A DNA stretch of 64,000 bases from Mesorhizobium opportunistum WSM2075 (GCF_000176035.2 NC_015675.1:3538001-3602000); one strand, 5' to 3'. Shown: positions 45,956-54,446, numbered from the stretch's first letter. Notes: generated by a model from the letters alone, not told the origin. A program made the numbers and translations.

Positions 45956-46678
45956 CTAGGCCGCGAACCGCAGCCCGCCGTCGCAGGTCAGCACCTGGCC
46001 GGTCATGAAGCCGTTGGAGACGAGGAAGGCTATCGCCGAGGCAACGTCGTCGGCACGGCCGATCCTGCCGACCGGCGTCTTGCCGGCATATTCGGCAAAG
46101 ACCGCCTGCCGCTGCTCGTCCGGCAGAAAATCCCACCAGGGCGTGTCGATGACGCCCGGCGCCACGACATTGACGCGCAGCGGCTTCAGCTCGACGGCCA
46201 GGATGGGTGCTACGGTCAACAGCATGCCATTGATGGCGCCGATGCCAGCGACACCAGGCGTGGCGAGCTGGGCCGAGACCGCAGAGATGAAGGTGACGGA
46301 GCCCGATTTGTTCAGCGTCGGCAAGGCGGCCTGCAGGCAGGACAATTGCGGCCGCACCTTCTCCTCGACGCCGCTGCCGATGTCGGCAAGGTCGAGGGCG
46401 TGGAACGGGCCAAGGCCTTTGCCGCCGCTCGCCGCCAGAACGAGGTGGTCGAACGGGCCGAGGCGCTCGAAGAATTGGCGGACCTCGTCCGGCTTTGAGG
46501 CATCGAATGCTGCCTTGTCGGCGGCGCCGCCAAGGCTCTTCCAGGCGCCGTTGAGCTTATCCTGGTTGCGCCCGGTGATGGTCACCTTCATGCCCGGGCC
46601 AAGCAGTTTTCGCGCCGTTGCCAGGCCGATGCCGGATGAGCCGCCGATAATGACTGTGTGTTCAGTTCTGTCGCTCAT
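45956..46678 (-). CDS. Short-chain dehydrogenase-like protein lacking the catalytic Tyr and Lys
   Basis: A 240-residue SDR fold protein with the nucleotide motif VIIGGSSGIGLATARKLL (residues 9-26), conserved LVLAASGGKGLGP, and TPWWDFLPDEQRQAV near the end; the last part VSNGFMTGQVLTCDGG is SDR-like. The serine is present (FISAVSA, residues 131-136), but where YxxxK should follow the sequence is GVAGIGAINGMLL: no tyrosine or lysine there. So it either uses other chemistry or is a binding protein. Coupled by a 4-base ATGA overlap to the upstream SDR gene. Confidence 0.85.
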   Translation of the reverse strand: MSDRTEHTVIIGGSSGIGLATARKLLGPGMKVTITGRNQDKLNGAWKSLGGAADKAAFDASKPDEVRQFFERLGPFDHLVLAASGGKGLGPFHALDLADIGSGVEEKVRPQLSCLQAALPTLNKSGSVTFISAVSAQLATPGVAGIGAINGMLLTVAPILAVELKPLRVNVVAPGVIDTPWWDFLPDEQRQAVFAEYAGKTPVGRIGRADDVASAIAFLVSNGFMTGQVLTCDGGLRFAA

Positions 46679-47529
46679 GAATGCTGTTCCTTCGATTTTG
46701 TGGAAGCCTGGCCGACAAGGTCGAGGCTGAGGCTTCGCAATTGTTGTCGTGCTCCGGCGTCGTAGGCCTGGGCGTCGGCGCGCGCTTCTCGCAGGCCATC
46801 GAAATAGAGGCCGCTGCGGCCTTCGAGTGCTGGCGAGGTGGCGAGATTGACGATGGCGTCGGCGCCGGTCTCGACCGAGCTCCATGGTGTGACCCCTGCC
46901 TGCCGGACCATGGTGGTGTTCATGTAGCTCGCCGGATGCAGGGCGTTGACGGTAACCCCGGTGCCCTTCAACTGCTCGGCCAGATCGACGGTGAACAGGA
47001 TCTGCGCCAGTTTGCTCTGGCAATAGGCGCGCACGCCGCTATAGCCATGGGTCAGCATGACATCGCCGAAGTCGATCGCCTGTTGGCCGGCGGAGGCGAC
47101 ATTGACGATGCGCGCTGGAGCACTCGCCTTCAGCAGTGGCAGAAGCTCCGAGGTCAGCAGGAAGCCGGCGAGATAATTGACCGCGAAACGCAGTTCATGG
47201 CCGTCGGCGCTGATCTGCCGTTTGGCGCCGGCCGTACCGACGCCGGCATTGTTGATGAGGATGTCGAGCCGGTCTGTTCGGGCACGCACGGCCTCGGCGA
47301 GGCGGCGAACCTGCGCCAGCGAGGCGAGGTCGGCGGCGAAAAACTCGGCCTTGCCGCCAGCGGCTTCGATGTCGGCGACCGTTGCCTTGCCACGCCCAGC
47401 ATCGCGGCCGTGCACCAGTATGCGGGCGCCGGCCCCGCCCAGCCTTTGCGCGACGACGCGGCCGACGCCGTCGGTCGAGCCGGTGATGAGGATAGTCTTA
47501 TCTTTCAGATCCATGTTTGGCAGGTCCAT
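46675..47529 (-). CDS. Short-chain dehydrogenase/reductase (retinol-dehydrogenase-like)
   Basis: A 284-residue canonical SDR: TILITGSTDGVGRVVAQRL, NNAG (INNAGVGTAG), catalytic serine (NVASAGQQAIDF) and the YCQSK catalytic motif, followed by VTVNALHPASYMNT. It is probably NADP-dependent; substrate unknown. The start at 47529 (MDLPNMDLKDK) or at 47514 is uncertain. Its stop overlaps the start of the next SDR gene. It is divergent from the XRE regulator, which probably controls both. Confidence 0.92.
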   Translation of the reverse strand: MDLPNMDLKDKTILITGSTDGVGRVVAQRLGGAGARILVHGRDAGRGKATVADIEAAGGKAEFFAADLASLAQVRRLAEAVRARTDRLDILINNAGVGTAGAKRQISADGHELRFAVNYLAGFLLTSELLPLLKASAPARIVNVASAGQQAIDFGDVMLTHGYSGVRAYCQSKLAQILFTVDLAEQLKGTGVTVNALHPASYMNTTMVRQAGVTPWSSVETGADAIVNLATSPALEGRSGLYFDGLREARADAQAYDAGARQQLRSLSLDLVGQASTKSKEQHS

Positions 47530-47599
47530 GTTTGGAGCCTCCTGTCTGCTGCTCCCGTCGCAAGATGGGACATCGGGCGGATCTCAAACAGTTCAAACT

Positions 47600-47625
47600 T
47601 TATCCTGGTATCAATACTGCTATAA
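47600..47625. promoter_or_regulatory. Dyad operator candidate in the SDR/XRE divergent region
   Basis: The pattern TTAT-N4-GTAT-N2-ATAC-N4-ATAA is perfectly symmetric and overlaps a -10-like TATAAT at 47621-47626. The -10 is only 6 bases before the regulator's ATG at 47633, so its mRNA would be leaderless or nearly so. Binding by the regulator here would switch its own promoter and perhaps the divergent one. Confidence 0.6.
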
Positions 47626-47632
47626 TAAGTGC

Positions 47633-48505
47633 ATGGATGCTCCCTTACATTCCGCTGAAGACAGCCGCCGGCGCGAGCTTGGCGCCTTCCTGCGTTCGCG
47701 CCGAGAAAGGCTGACGCCGTCGGCAACGGGCATCGCCACGGGCCTCAGGCGTCGCACGCCGGGCCTGCGTCGCGAGGAGGTGGCGATGATCGCCGGCGTC
47801 GGCACGACCTGGTACACCTGGCTGGAACAGGGCAGGGACGTCAGGCCCTCGGTCGAGGTGCTGACCGCGCTGAGCGAGGCGTTGCGCCTCGACGCCATCG
47901 AGAAGCGCCATCTGTTCATCCTTGCCGGCCGCCAACAGCCGGAGCGCCGCGTGGCCGCACCGGAAAAGGTCGATGCCGCCTTGCTGCACATGCTGCAGAG
48001 CCTTGTCCTGCAACCCGCCTATGTCGTCGGCCGGCGCTGGGACGTGCTTGCCTGGAACCCGGCGGCGGTCGCGGTATTCGGCGATTATGGTCTGCTCGAG
48101 GGAGATGCCCGCAACATCGTCCATATGGTGTTCACAAATCCACACCACCGCCGCTTGCTGGTCGACTGGGAGGAGCTTGCCCGCGTGGTGCTCGCATCGT
48201 TTCGCGCCGAAAGCGCCAAATATGTCGGCGACCCGGACTTCGATCGGCTGATCGCGCTGATGATGCGATCGAGCCCGGAGTTCCGCGACTGGTGGCCTCG
48301 GCGGGACGTGGCGCGAAGGCTGACCGGCCTGAAGCACGTCCGGCACCCCACGGCCGGCGCGATGGCCTTCGAGCATATGAGCCTGTCGATCGACGATGGT
48401 TCCGACATGCGGCTGGTCGTCTACACGCCGCTCGCCGAGCAGAACTCGGTCGCCAAGCTGCAGACATTGCTGGACGCGCTGCCGGCGGAGCGGCGCAGCG
48501 CCTGA
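47633..48505 (+). CDS. XRE-family regulator with MmyB-like ligand-binding domain
   Basis: A 290-residue protein with an N-terminal helix-turn-helix (RRELGAFLRSRRERLTP, RRTPGLRREEVAMIAGVGTTW, YTWLEQGRDVRPSVEVL, residues about 10-75) and a PAS-like MmyB C-terminal domain (VVGRRWDVLAWNPAAVAVFG, from about 125; MSLSIDDGSDMRLVVYTPL near the end). This class commonly sits divergent to SDR genes and controls them in response to a small ligand (fatty acid in MmyB studies). Start chosen at ATG 47633; the frame is open further upstream across the promoter. Confidence 0.92.
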   Translation: MDAPLHSAEDSRRRELGAFLRSRRERLTPSATGIATGLRRRTPGLRREEVAMIAGVGTTWYTWLEQGRDVRPSVEVLTALSEALRLDAIEKRHLFILAGRQQPERRVAAPEKVDAALLHMLQSLVLQPAYVVGRRWDVLAWNPAAVAVFGDYGLLEGDARNIVHMVFTNPHHRRLLVDWEELARVVLASFRAESAKYVGDPDFDRLIALMMRSSPEFRDWWPRRDVARRLTGLKHVRHPTAGAMAFEHMSLSIDDGSDMRLVVYTPLAEQNSVAKLQTLLDALPAERRSA

Positions 48506-48526
48506 GCGGTCGCGGCGAGGCCGAGG

Positions 48527-49162
48527 TCAGCCCTTCGGCTTCAGTCCTTCGAGAAACAATTGCTCCAGGAACCTCGCCGCATCCTCGAAGCGGCCGTCGC
48601 CGCCACGGTTCGGGCCGAGCACGGCACGGACCTGGACGTCGAAATCGGCGTAGTGCTGCGTGGTTGCCCAGATCGAGAAAATCAGGTGCCAGGGATCGGT
48701 CCTGGCGATCTTGCCGGCGCGCATCCAGCCCTTGATGACGGCGGCCTTCTCGTCGACCAGCGTCTTCAGCTCGCCGGCCAGCAGCGGCATGATGCGCGGC
48801 GCGCCTTGCAGGATCTCGTTGGCGAATAGCCGGCTCTCGCGCGGAAAATCGCGCGCCATCTCCAGTTTGCGCCTGATGTAGCTCCTGAGTTCCGTCATCG
48901 GATCGCCGATGTCGTCGAGTTCCCTGAGCGGCGCCAGCCATGTGTCGAGCAGGCGCTGCATCAGCGTCTCGTGAATGTCTTCCTTGCGGCGGAAATAATA
49001 GAGCAGGTTGGGCTTCGACATGCCCGCGGCTTCAGCGATCTGGTCGATGGTCGAGCCACGGAAACCGTTGGTGGAGAACACCTCGAGGGCTGCCTCGAGG
49101 ATAAGTTCGCGCTTTTCCTGCTGTATGCGGGTGCGGCGAGGGGCTTCCGTGCCGGTGTTCAC
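48527..49162 (-). CDS. rutR: TetR-family repressor RutR of pyrimidine catabolism
   Basis: A 211-residue TetR-family regulator. DNA-binding part: ILEAALEVFSTNGFRGSTI, AEAAGMSKPNLLYYFRRKED. The ligand domain carries TWLAPLRELDD, IRRKLEMARDFPRESRLFAN, ILQGAPRIM and SIWATTQHYADFDVQVRAVLG, close to E. coli RutR (DIWLAPL, ASRLF, IWASTQHYADF), which binds uracil or thymine and then leaves the DNA. It is divergent from the aminotransferase gene, with a RutR-like site in between. Confidence 0.9.
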   Translation of the reverse strand: MNTGTEAPRRTRIQQEKRELILEAALEVFSTNGFRGSTIDQIAEAAGMSKPNLLYYFRRKEDIHETLMQRLLDTWLAPLRELDDIGDPMTELRSYIRRKLEMARDFPRESRLFANEILQGAPRIMPLLAGELKTLVDEKAAVIKGWMRAGKIARTDPWHLIFSIWATTQHYADFDVQVRAVLGPNRGGDGRFEDAARFLEQLFLEGLKPKG

Positions 49163-49389
49163 CGTTGCAACACCTCGTGTTCAGGGTCATCTGGACCAAT
49201 TCTCTGGACCAGTTTTTCCCTAGGCTGTGGAACGCACTTCAGGAGCCGCATTTCCGCTAGTAATCCCTTGACCGCCGACAGGGCGGTGCTAACGTTTGTC
49301 CAATCGGTCAAAAATTTGCGTAGCACGAAAGCGCGGCAAAGACCAAGCGTTGGACGCACCGAAACAGGTTACAAGGGGAAGTCTTGGTC
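49163..49389. promoter_or_regulatory. Divergent promoter region rutR / aminotransferase
   Basis: A 227-base gap. Besides the RutR-like site at 49296-49311 it holds two direct repeats TCTGGACCA (49190-49198 and 49203-49211, 13 bases apart), which could be additional regulator sites near the rutR start. Confidence 0.55.
49296..49311 (+). promoter_or_regulatory. Candidate RutR operator before the aminotransferase operon
   Basis: TTGTCCAATCGGTCAA agrees with TTGACCAnnTGGTCAA at 12 of 14 fixed positions and is an almost symmetric dyad. It lies 78 bases before the aminotransferase ATG and 133 before the rutR start, able to serve both. Confidence 0.7.
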
Positions 49390-50718
49390 ATGTCCAACCG
49401 GCTGAAAGTCACGCCGAACGATCTCAGCGCATTCTGGATGCCGTTCACGGCAAACCGGCAGTTCAAGCAGGCGCCACGCATGTTCGTGTCCGCCAAGGAC
49501 ATGCACTATACGACCAGCGATGGCCGCAAGGTGCTGGACGGCACCGCGGGCCTCTGGTGCGTCAATGCCGGCCACTGCCGGCCGAAGATCACCGAGGCGA
49601 TCCAGCATCAGGCCGCCGAGCTCGATTATGCGCCGGCCTTCCAGATGGGCCATCCGATCGTGTTCGAACTGGCCAACCGGCTCGTCGACATCGCGCCCAA
49701 GGGCATGGATCATGTGTTCTTCACCAATTCCGGTTCGGAATCGGTCGAGACCGCGCTGAAAATGGCGATCGCCTATCACCGGGTGAAGGGCGAGGGCTCG
49801 CGCACCCGCCTGATCGGCCGCGAACGCGGCTATCACGGCGTCAATTTCGGCGGCATTTCGGTCGGCGGGATCGTCACCAACCGCAAGATGTTCGGCACGC
49901 TGCTCGGTGGCGTCGACCACATGCCGCACACCCATTTGCCGGAGAAGAACGCCTTCTCGAAGGGTGTGCCGGAATATGGCGCGGAGCTCGCCAACGAACT
50001 GGAGCGCATCGTTACGCTGCATGACGCTTCGACCATCGCCGCCGTCATCGTCGAGCCGGTTGCCGGTTCCACCGGCGTCATCCTGCCGCCCAAGGGCTAC
50101 CTCGAGAAGCTTCGCGAAATCTGCACCAAGCACGGCATCCTGTTGATCTTCGACGAGGTCATCACCGGTTTCGGCCGTCTCGGCGCGCCGTTCGCCGCCG
50201 ATTATTTCGGCGTCACGCCCGACATCATGACCACTGCCAAGGGCGTCTCCAACGGCGTCATCCCGATGGGCGCGGTGTTCGTGAAGAAGGAAATCCACGA
50301 CGCCTTCATGACCGGCCCGGAGCACATGATCGAGTTCTTCCACGGCTACACCTATTCGGGCAATCCGGTCGCCTGCGCCGCCGCACTCGGCACGCTCGAC
50401 ACCTACAAGGAAGAGGGGCTGCTGACCCGCGGCGAGGAACTGGCACCCTATTGGGAAGATGCGCTGCATTCGCTGAAGGGCGAGCCGCATGTCATCGACA
50501 TCAGGAATATCGGCCTGATCGGCGCGATCGAATTGGCGCCCATCGCCGGCAGCCCGACCAAGCGGGCCTTCTCGGCCTTCGTCAAGGCGTTCGAGCGCGG
50601 CGCGCTGATCCGCACCACCGGCGATATCATCGCACTGTCGCCGCCGCTGATCATCACCAAGGGCCAGATCAACGAACTGATCGACCATGTGCGCGAAGTG
50701 CTGAGGTCGATAGATTGA
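49390..50718 (+). CDS. Omega-amino acid (beta-alanine type) pyruvate aminotransferase
   Basis: Class III PLP aminotransferase of 442 residues. Features: LSAFWMPFTANRQFKQAPRM, NSGSESVETALKMA, the cofactor aspartate in LIFDEVITGFGR and the lysine in MTTAKGVSNGVIPMG, then YTYSGNPVACAAAL. Sequence and context fit beta-alanine:pyruvate transaminases, which convert the beta-alanine (or 3-aminoisobutyrate) formed at the end of the pyrimidine route into malonate (or methylmalonate) semialdehyde. The ATG at 49390 follows AAGGGGA; a TTG 6 bases before is unlikely. Confidence 0.92.
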   Translation: MSNRLKVTPNDLSAFWMPFTANRQFKQAPRMFVSAKDMHYTTSDGRKVLDGTAGLWCVNAGHCRPKITEAIQHQAAELDYAPAFQMGHPIVFELANRLVDIAPKGMDHVFFTNSGSESVETALKMAIAYHRVKGEGSRTRLIGRERGYHGVNFGGISVGGIVTNRKMFGTLLGGVDHMPHTHLPEKNAFSKGVPEYGAELANELERIVTLHDASTIAAVIVEPVAGSTGVILPPKGYLEKLREICTKHGILLIFDEVITGFGRLGAPFAADYFGVTPDIMTTAKGVSNGVIPMGAVFVKKEIHDAFMTGPEHMIEFFHGYTYSGNPVACAAALGTLDTYKEEGLLTRGEELAPYWEDALHSLKGEPHVIDIRNIGLIGAIELAPIAGSPTKRAFSAFVKAFERGALIRTTGDIIALSPPLIITKGQINELIDHVREVLRSID

Positions 50719-50735
50719 AGATCTGGGCGCGGATA

Positions 50736-51244
50736 TCCCTCCCCCTCGAGGGTGGGGTGGCCGCGAAGCGGTCGGGTGGGGTCCGTGCGACCGGGCGCCG
50801 ACCTGATCTTTTGCCGCGAGGCTGCCTCTGATGCCCCGTACCCGCGTGAGCTTCGAAATGCGCCAGAAAGCGCGTGCGCTTCGAGTTCACGCGACCAAGG
50901 GCGAATCGCTGTTGTGGTACGAGCTGCGCGAGCTGAAAGCGGCTGGCATCAAGTTTCGCCGCCAGTGCCCGATCGGCCCCTATATCGTCGACTTTGCTTG
51001 CCTCGGGGTAAAGCTGATCGTGGAGGTCGACGGTGATATGCACGAGCATGAGAAGGGCAAACGCCACGATGCCGTTCGTGATGCGTCTCTGCGTTCGCTC
51101 GGCTTTGATGTCTTCCGTGTTGACGAGCCCGATGTCATAAATAGCGCGTGGCATGTCGCGCAGGTGGTCAAGGGGAAGGTCGAGTCTATGTCAGGCGACC
51201 CCACCCGACCGCTTCGCGGCCACCCTCCCCTCGAGGGGGAGGGG
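50736..51244. repeat. Inverted repeat (48-bp arms) enclosing a DUF559 gene
   Basis: Left arm 50736-50783 and right arm 51197-51244 are reverse complements at about 46 of 48 positions (core GACCCCACCCGACCGCTTCG). The right arm is inside the DUF559 reading frame. The 509-base unit sits between two pyrimidine genes without breaking either. Confidence 0.85.
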
Positions 51245-51277
51245 GACGTTGGCGCCCCGCAATCGATAGGGTTTTAG
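50831..51277 (+). CDS. DUF559 domain protein (Vsr-like / PD-(D/E)XK endonuclease fold)
   Basis: A 148-residue protein of the DUF559 group, predicted to adopt the very-short-patch-repair endonuclease fold. Visible: RVHATKGESLLWYELRELK, GIKFRRQCPIGPYIVDFAC (Asp of VDF), KLIVEVDGDMHEHEKGK (Glu and Asp of the EVD) and LGFDVFRVDEPDV. The last roughly 27 residues (SGDPTRPLRGHPPLEGEG...) are encoded by the right inverted-repeat arm and are not part of the domain. It ends 3 bases before the amidohydrolase start. Function of the family is unknown; a DNA-related role is inferred. Confidence 0.85.
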   Translation: MPRTRVSFEMRQKARALRVHATKGESLLWYELRELKAAGIKFRRQCPIGPYIVDFACLGVKLIVEVDGDMHEHEKGKRHDAVRDASLRSLGFDVFRVDEPDVINSAWHVAQVVKGKVESMSGDPTRPLRGHPPLEGEGDVGAPQSIGF

Positions 51278-51280
51278 AGC

Positions 51281-52531
51281 ATGGCCGCACCCGGCGAGAA
51301 TCTGCGAATCAATTCAGACCGTTTGTGGGATTCGATCATGGAGATGGCGAAGATCGGTCCCGGCATTGCCGGCGGCAATAATCGCCAGACCGTGACCGAC
51401 GAGGACGGCGAGGGCCGGCACCTGTTCAAGCGCTGGTGCGATGCGGCCGGGCTCGACATGGGCGTCGACGAGATGGGCACGATGTTTGCCCGCCGCGAAG
51501 GCACCGACCCCAGCCTGCCGCCGGTCTATGTCGGCAGCCATCTCGACACGCAGCCGACCGGTGGCAAGTATGACGGCGTGCTCGGCGTGCTCGGCGGCCT
51601 GGAGATCGTGCGTTCGCTCAACGATCTCGGCATCAAGACCAAACATCCGATCGTCGTCACCAACTGGACCAACGAGGAAGGCGCTCGCTTCGCGCCGGCG
51701 ATGATGGCATCCGGCGTGTTCGCCGGCGTGCTCGACCAGGCCGACGTCTACGAGCACACGGACAAGAACGGCAAGAAATTCGGCGAGGAGCTGGAGCGCA
51801 TCGGCTGGAAGGGTTCGGAGAAGGTTGGCGATCGCAAGATCCACGCCTTTTTCGAATTGCATATCGAGCAAGGCCCGATCCTCGAAGACGAGGATATCGA
51901 CATCGGCGTCGTCACCCACGGTCAGGGGCTGAAATGGCTGCAGGTGACGCTGACCGGCAAGGAGGCGCATACCGGCTCGACGCCGATGCCCAAGCGCCGC
52001 AATGCCGGGCTCGGCATGGCCCGGGTGATCGAACTGGTGCACGAGATCGCCATGGACTACCAGCCCGACGCCGTCGGCGCGGTCGGCCATATGGAAGTCT
52101 ATCCCAATTCGCGCAACATCATCGCCGGACGCACCGTTTTCACCATCGATGTCCGCTCGCCGGAGAAGGAAGTGCTCGACGCCATGGATGGCCGTATCCG
52201 CGAAGGCATCGAGACGATCTGCGATGCGCTCGACATCCAGTACAAGATCGAGCAGGTCGGCCATTTCGATCCGGTGACCTTCGATGCCGGCTGCGTCAAG
52301 GCAATCCGCGATGCCGCCGACCGGCTCGGCTATACGCACCGCAACATCGTCTCCGGCGCCGGCCACGACGCCTGCTGGATCAACCGCGTCGCTCCGACCG
52401 CCATGGTGATGTGCCCCTGCGTTGATGGGTTGAGCCACAACGAGGCCGAGGAGATCACCAAGGAATGGGCCTCGGCGGGTGCCGACGTGCTGTTCCATGC
52501 GGTGGTGGAGACGGCTGTCATCGTGGAGTGA
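51281..52531 (+). CDS. Zn-dependent amidohydrolase, N-carbamoyl-beta-alanine / allantoate amidohydrolase family
   Basis: M20-type zinc hydrolase of 416 residues. Motifs: VGSHLDTQPTGGKYDGVLGV (metal Asp/His), TNWTNEEGARFAPAMMASGV (Glu pair), FELHIEQGPILEDEDIDIGV (His) and SGAGHDACWINRVAPTAMVM. In this cluster it would hydrolyse the N-carbamoyl-beta-amino acid made by HydA to beta-alanine (or 3-aminoisobutyrate), CO2 and ammonia, the role usually called PydC/beta-ureidopropionase; L-carbamoylase activity is an alternative. The start lies just after the DUF559 stop with only a weak ribosome site. Confidence 0.92.
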   Translation: MAAPGENLRINSDRLWDSIMEMAKIGPGIAGGNNRQTVTDEDGEGRHLFKRWCDAAGLDMGVDEMGTMFARREGTDPSLPPVYVGSHLDTQPTGGKYDGVLGVLGGLEIVRSLNDLGIKTKHPIVVTNWTNEEGARFAPAMMASGVFAGVLDQADVYEHTDKNGKKFGEELERIGWKGSEKVGDRKIHAFFELHIEQGPILEDEDIDIGVVTHGQGLKWLQVTLTGKEAHTGSTPMPKRRNAGLGMARVIELVHEIAMDYQPDAVGAVGHMEVYPNSRNIIAGRTVFTIDVRSPEKEVLDAMDGRIREGIETICDALDIQYKIEQVGHFDPVTFDAGCVKAIRDAADRLGYTHRNIVSGAGHDACWINRVAPTAMVMCPCVDGLSHNEAEEITKEWASAGADVLFHAVVETAVIVE

Positions 52532-52597
52532 GCTTTAGAGATTTACCTTCCAAACGCCGCTCGCAAAGAAGCGCGAAGAGAACAAGGGAACAAGAAA

Positions 52598-54049
52598 ATG
52601 ACCAAAGTCATCAAGAACGGCACCGTCGTCACCGCCGACCGCACCTGGAAGGCCGACGTGCTGTTCAGCCACGGCAAGATCGTCGCCATCGGCTCGGATC
52701 TGCATGGCGACCACGAGTATGACGCCACCGGCTGCTACATCATGCCGGGCGGCATCGATCCGCACACCCATCTCGAAATGCCGTTCATGGGCACCTATTC
52801 GGCCGACGATTTCGAATCCGGCACGCGGGCCGCCCTTGCCGGCGGGACCACCATGGTGGTCGATTTCTGCCTGCCGGCGCCGCAGCAATCGCTGCTCGAA
52901 GCCCTGCAGATGTGGGACAACAAGACCTCGAAAGCGTCCTGCGACTACTCCTTCCACATGGCGGTCACCTGGTGGAGCAAGCAGGTGTTCGACGAAATGG
53001 CAACCGTCGTCGACAAGGGCATCACCTCGTTCAAGCACTTCATGGCCTACAAGGGCGCGCTGATGGTGGATGACGATGAGATGTACGCGTCGTTCCAGCG
53101 TTGCGCCGACCTCGGCGCGCTGCCGCTGGTGCACGCCGAGAATGGCGATGTGGTCGCGGCCCTTTCGCAGAAGCTGCTGGCTGCCGGCAACAATGGCCCC
53201 GAGGGTCACGCCTATTCGCGTCCGCCGGAAGTGGAAGGCGAGGCGACCAACCGTGCCATCATGATCGCCGACATGGCCGGCGTGCCGCTTTACGTCGTGC
53301 ATGTCTCGTGCGAGCAGAGCCACGAGGCCATCCGCCGGGCGCGCCAGAAGGGCATGCGGGTGTTCGGCGAACCGCTGATCCAGCACCTGACGCTGGACGA
53401 GAGCGAGTATTTCAACAAGGACTGGGACCATGCGGCGCGCCGCGTGATGAGCCCGCCCTTCCGCAACAAACTGCACCAGGATTCGCTGTGGGCCGGCCTG
53501 CAGGCAGGCTCACTGCAAGTGGTGGCGACCGACCATTGCGCTTTCACCACCAAGCAGAAACGCAACGGCGTCGGCGATTTCACCAAGATTCCGAACGGCA
53601 CCGGCGGCCTCGAGGATCGCATGCCGGTGCTGTGGACCAAGGGCGTCAACACCGGGCGGCTGACGATGAACGAGTTCGTCGCGGTGACCTCGACCAACAT
53701 CGCCAAGATCCTCAACATGTACCCGAGGAAGGGCGCCATCGTCGAAGGCGCGGATGCCGACATCGTCGTCTGGGATCCGAAGCGCAAAAAGACGATTTCC
53801 TCGAAGAAGCAGCAGTCCGTCATCGACTACAACGTGTTCGAAGGCGTCGAGGCGACCGGCCTGCCGCGCTTCGTGTTCTCGCGCGGCGAACTGTCGATCG
53901 AGGAGGCCGAGGTCAAGGCCAAGCCCGGCCATGGCCAATTCGTCGGCCGTGAGCCCAACGCGGCGGTCAACCGCGCGCTGTCGACGTGGAAGGACATCAC
54001 CGCGCCGCGCAAGGTGGAACGGTCAGGCATCCCGGCGACGGGGGTCTGA
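52598..54049 (+). CDS. hydA: Dihydropyrimidinase
   Basis: Zinc enzyme of 483 residues that opens dihydrouracil or dihydrothymine to the N-carbamoyl-beta-amino acid. It shows the metal motif GGIDPHTHLEMPFMG, the carboxylated-lysine region SFKHFMAYKG (about residues 144-153), HAENGD, YVVHVSCEQSHE and the ATDHCAF motif with the metal Asp. ACAAGGGAACAAG precedes the ATG. A small secreted-protein gene starts 2 bases after the stop. Confidence 0.96.
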   Translation: MTKVIKNGTVVTADRTWKADVLFSHGKIVAIGSDLHGDHEYDATGCYIMPGGIDPHTHLEMPFMGTYSADDFESGTRAALAGGTTMVVDFCLPAPQQSLLEALQMWDNKTSKASCDYSFHMAVTWWSKQVFDEMATVVDKGITSFKHFMAYKGALMVDDDEMYASFQRCADLGALPLVHAENGDVVAALSQKLLAAGNNGPEGHAYSRPPEVEGEATNRAIMIADMAGVPLYVVHVSCEQSHEAIRRARQKGMRVFGEPLIQHLTLDESEYFNKDWDHAARRVMSPPFRNKLHQDSLWAGLQAGSLQVVATDHCAFTTKQKRNGVGDFTKIPNGTGGLEDRMPVLWTKGVNTGRLTMNEFVAVTSTNIAKILNMYPRKGAIVEGADADIVVWDPKRKKTISSKKQQSVIDYNVFEGVEATGLPRFVFSRGELSIEEAEVKAKPGHGQFVGREPNAAVNRALSTWKDITAPRKVERSGIPATGV

Positions 54050-54051
54050 GC

Positions 54052-54423
54052 TTGGCGCGTTCGGCCGCGCTGATCTCGGTGGTCTTGGCGGCTGTTGCCG
54101 GTGGTCCGGCAAGCGCGGCCGGCGTGCTGCCTGGCTCCTGGGGCAACGATGTCGGCTGTGCCGGCGTAAAGGCCGGCTACCAGGACAGCGATATCTATAT
54201 CCTGCTGACCGCGGAAGGCATCGAGACCTATGGCAGTGGTTGCCGGTTCGACCAGCAATTGACGTCGGCGCTCGGCACGCAATCGTTGCGTTCGACCTGT
54301 TCCGCCGAGGGTGAGGCGGGGACGACGGTCGAAACAATCCTGGTCACCAACAAGGGAGAGGCTGGCTTCTTCGTCACCATCCCTGGCCTTGAGGAACTGG
54401 GGCCGCTGCAATCATGTTCTTAA
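54052..54423 (+). CDS. Small secreted four-cysteine protein, paralogue 1
   Basis: A 123-residue protein of unknown function. It starts at TTG, 2 bases after the hydA stop, with GGGGG upstream; the following LARSAALISVVLAAVAGG is a signal peptide (cleavage near PASAA). The mature part has four cysteines at 36, 64, 83 and 122. The next gene encodes a protein with cysteines at 36, 64, 83 and 124 and similar spacing of TxCxAEGE, so the two are tandem paralogues. Possibly periplasmic, with two disulfides. Confidence 0.75.
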   Translation: MARSAALISVVLAAVAGGPASAAGVLPGSWGNDVGCAGVKAGYQDSDIYILLTAEGIETYGSGCRFDQQLTSALGTQSLRSTCSAEGEAGTTVETILVTNKGEAGFFVTIPGLEELGPLQSCS

Positions 54424-54446
54424 CTTTGGGCAATGGGGGAACGGGC

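Noticed and set aside
46744..47625. A long plus-strand frame across the SDR genes
   Set aside because: Antisense to two SDR genes with clear motifs; no protein family seen.
49190..49211. TCTGGACCA direct repeats considered as a RutR site
   Set aside because: They are direct, not inverted, and match the RutR consensus poorly; kept only as possible additional regulatory repeats.
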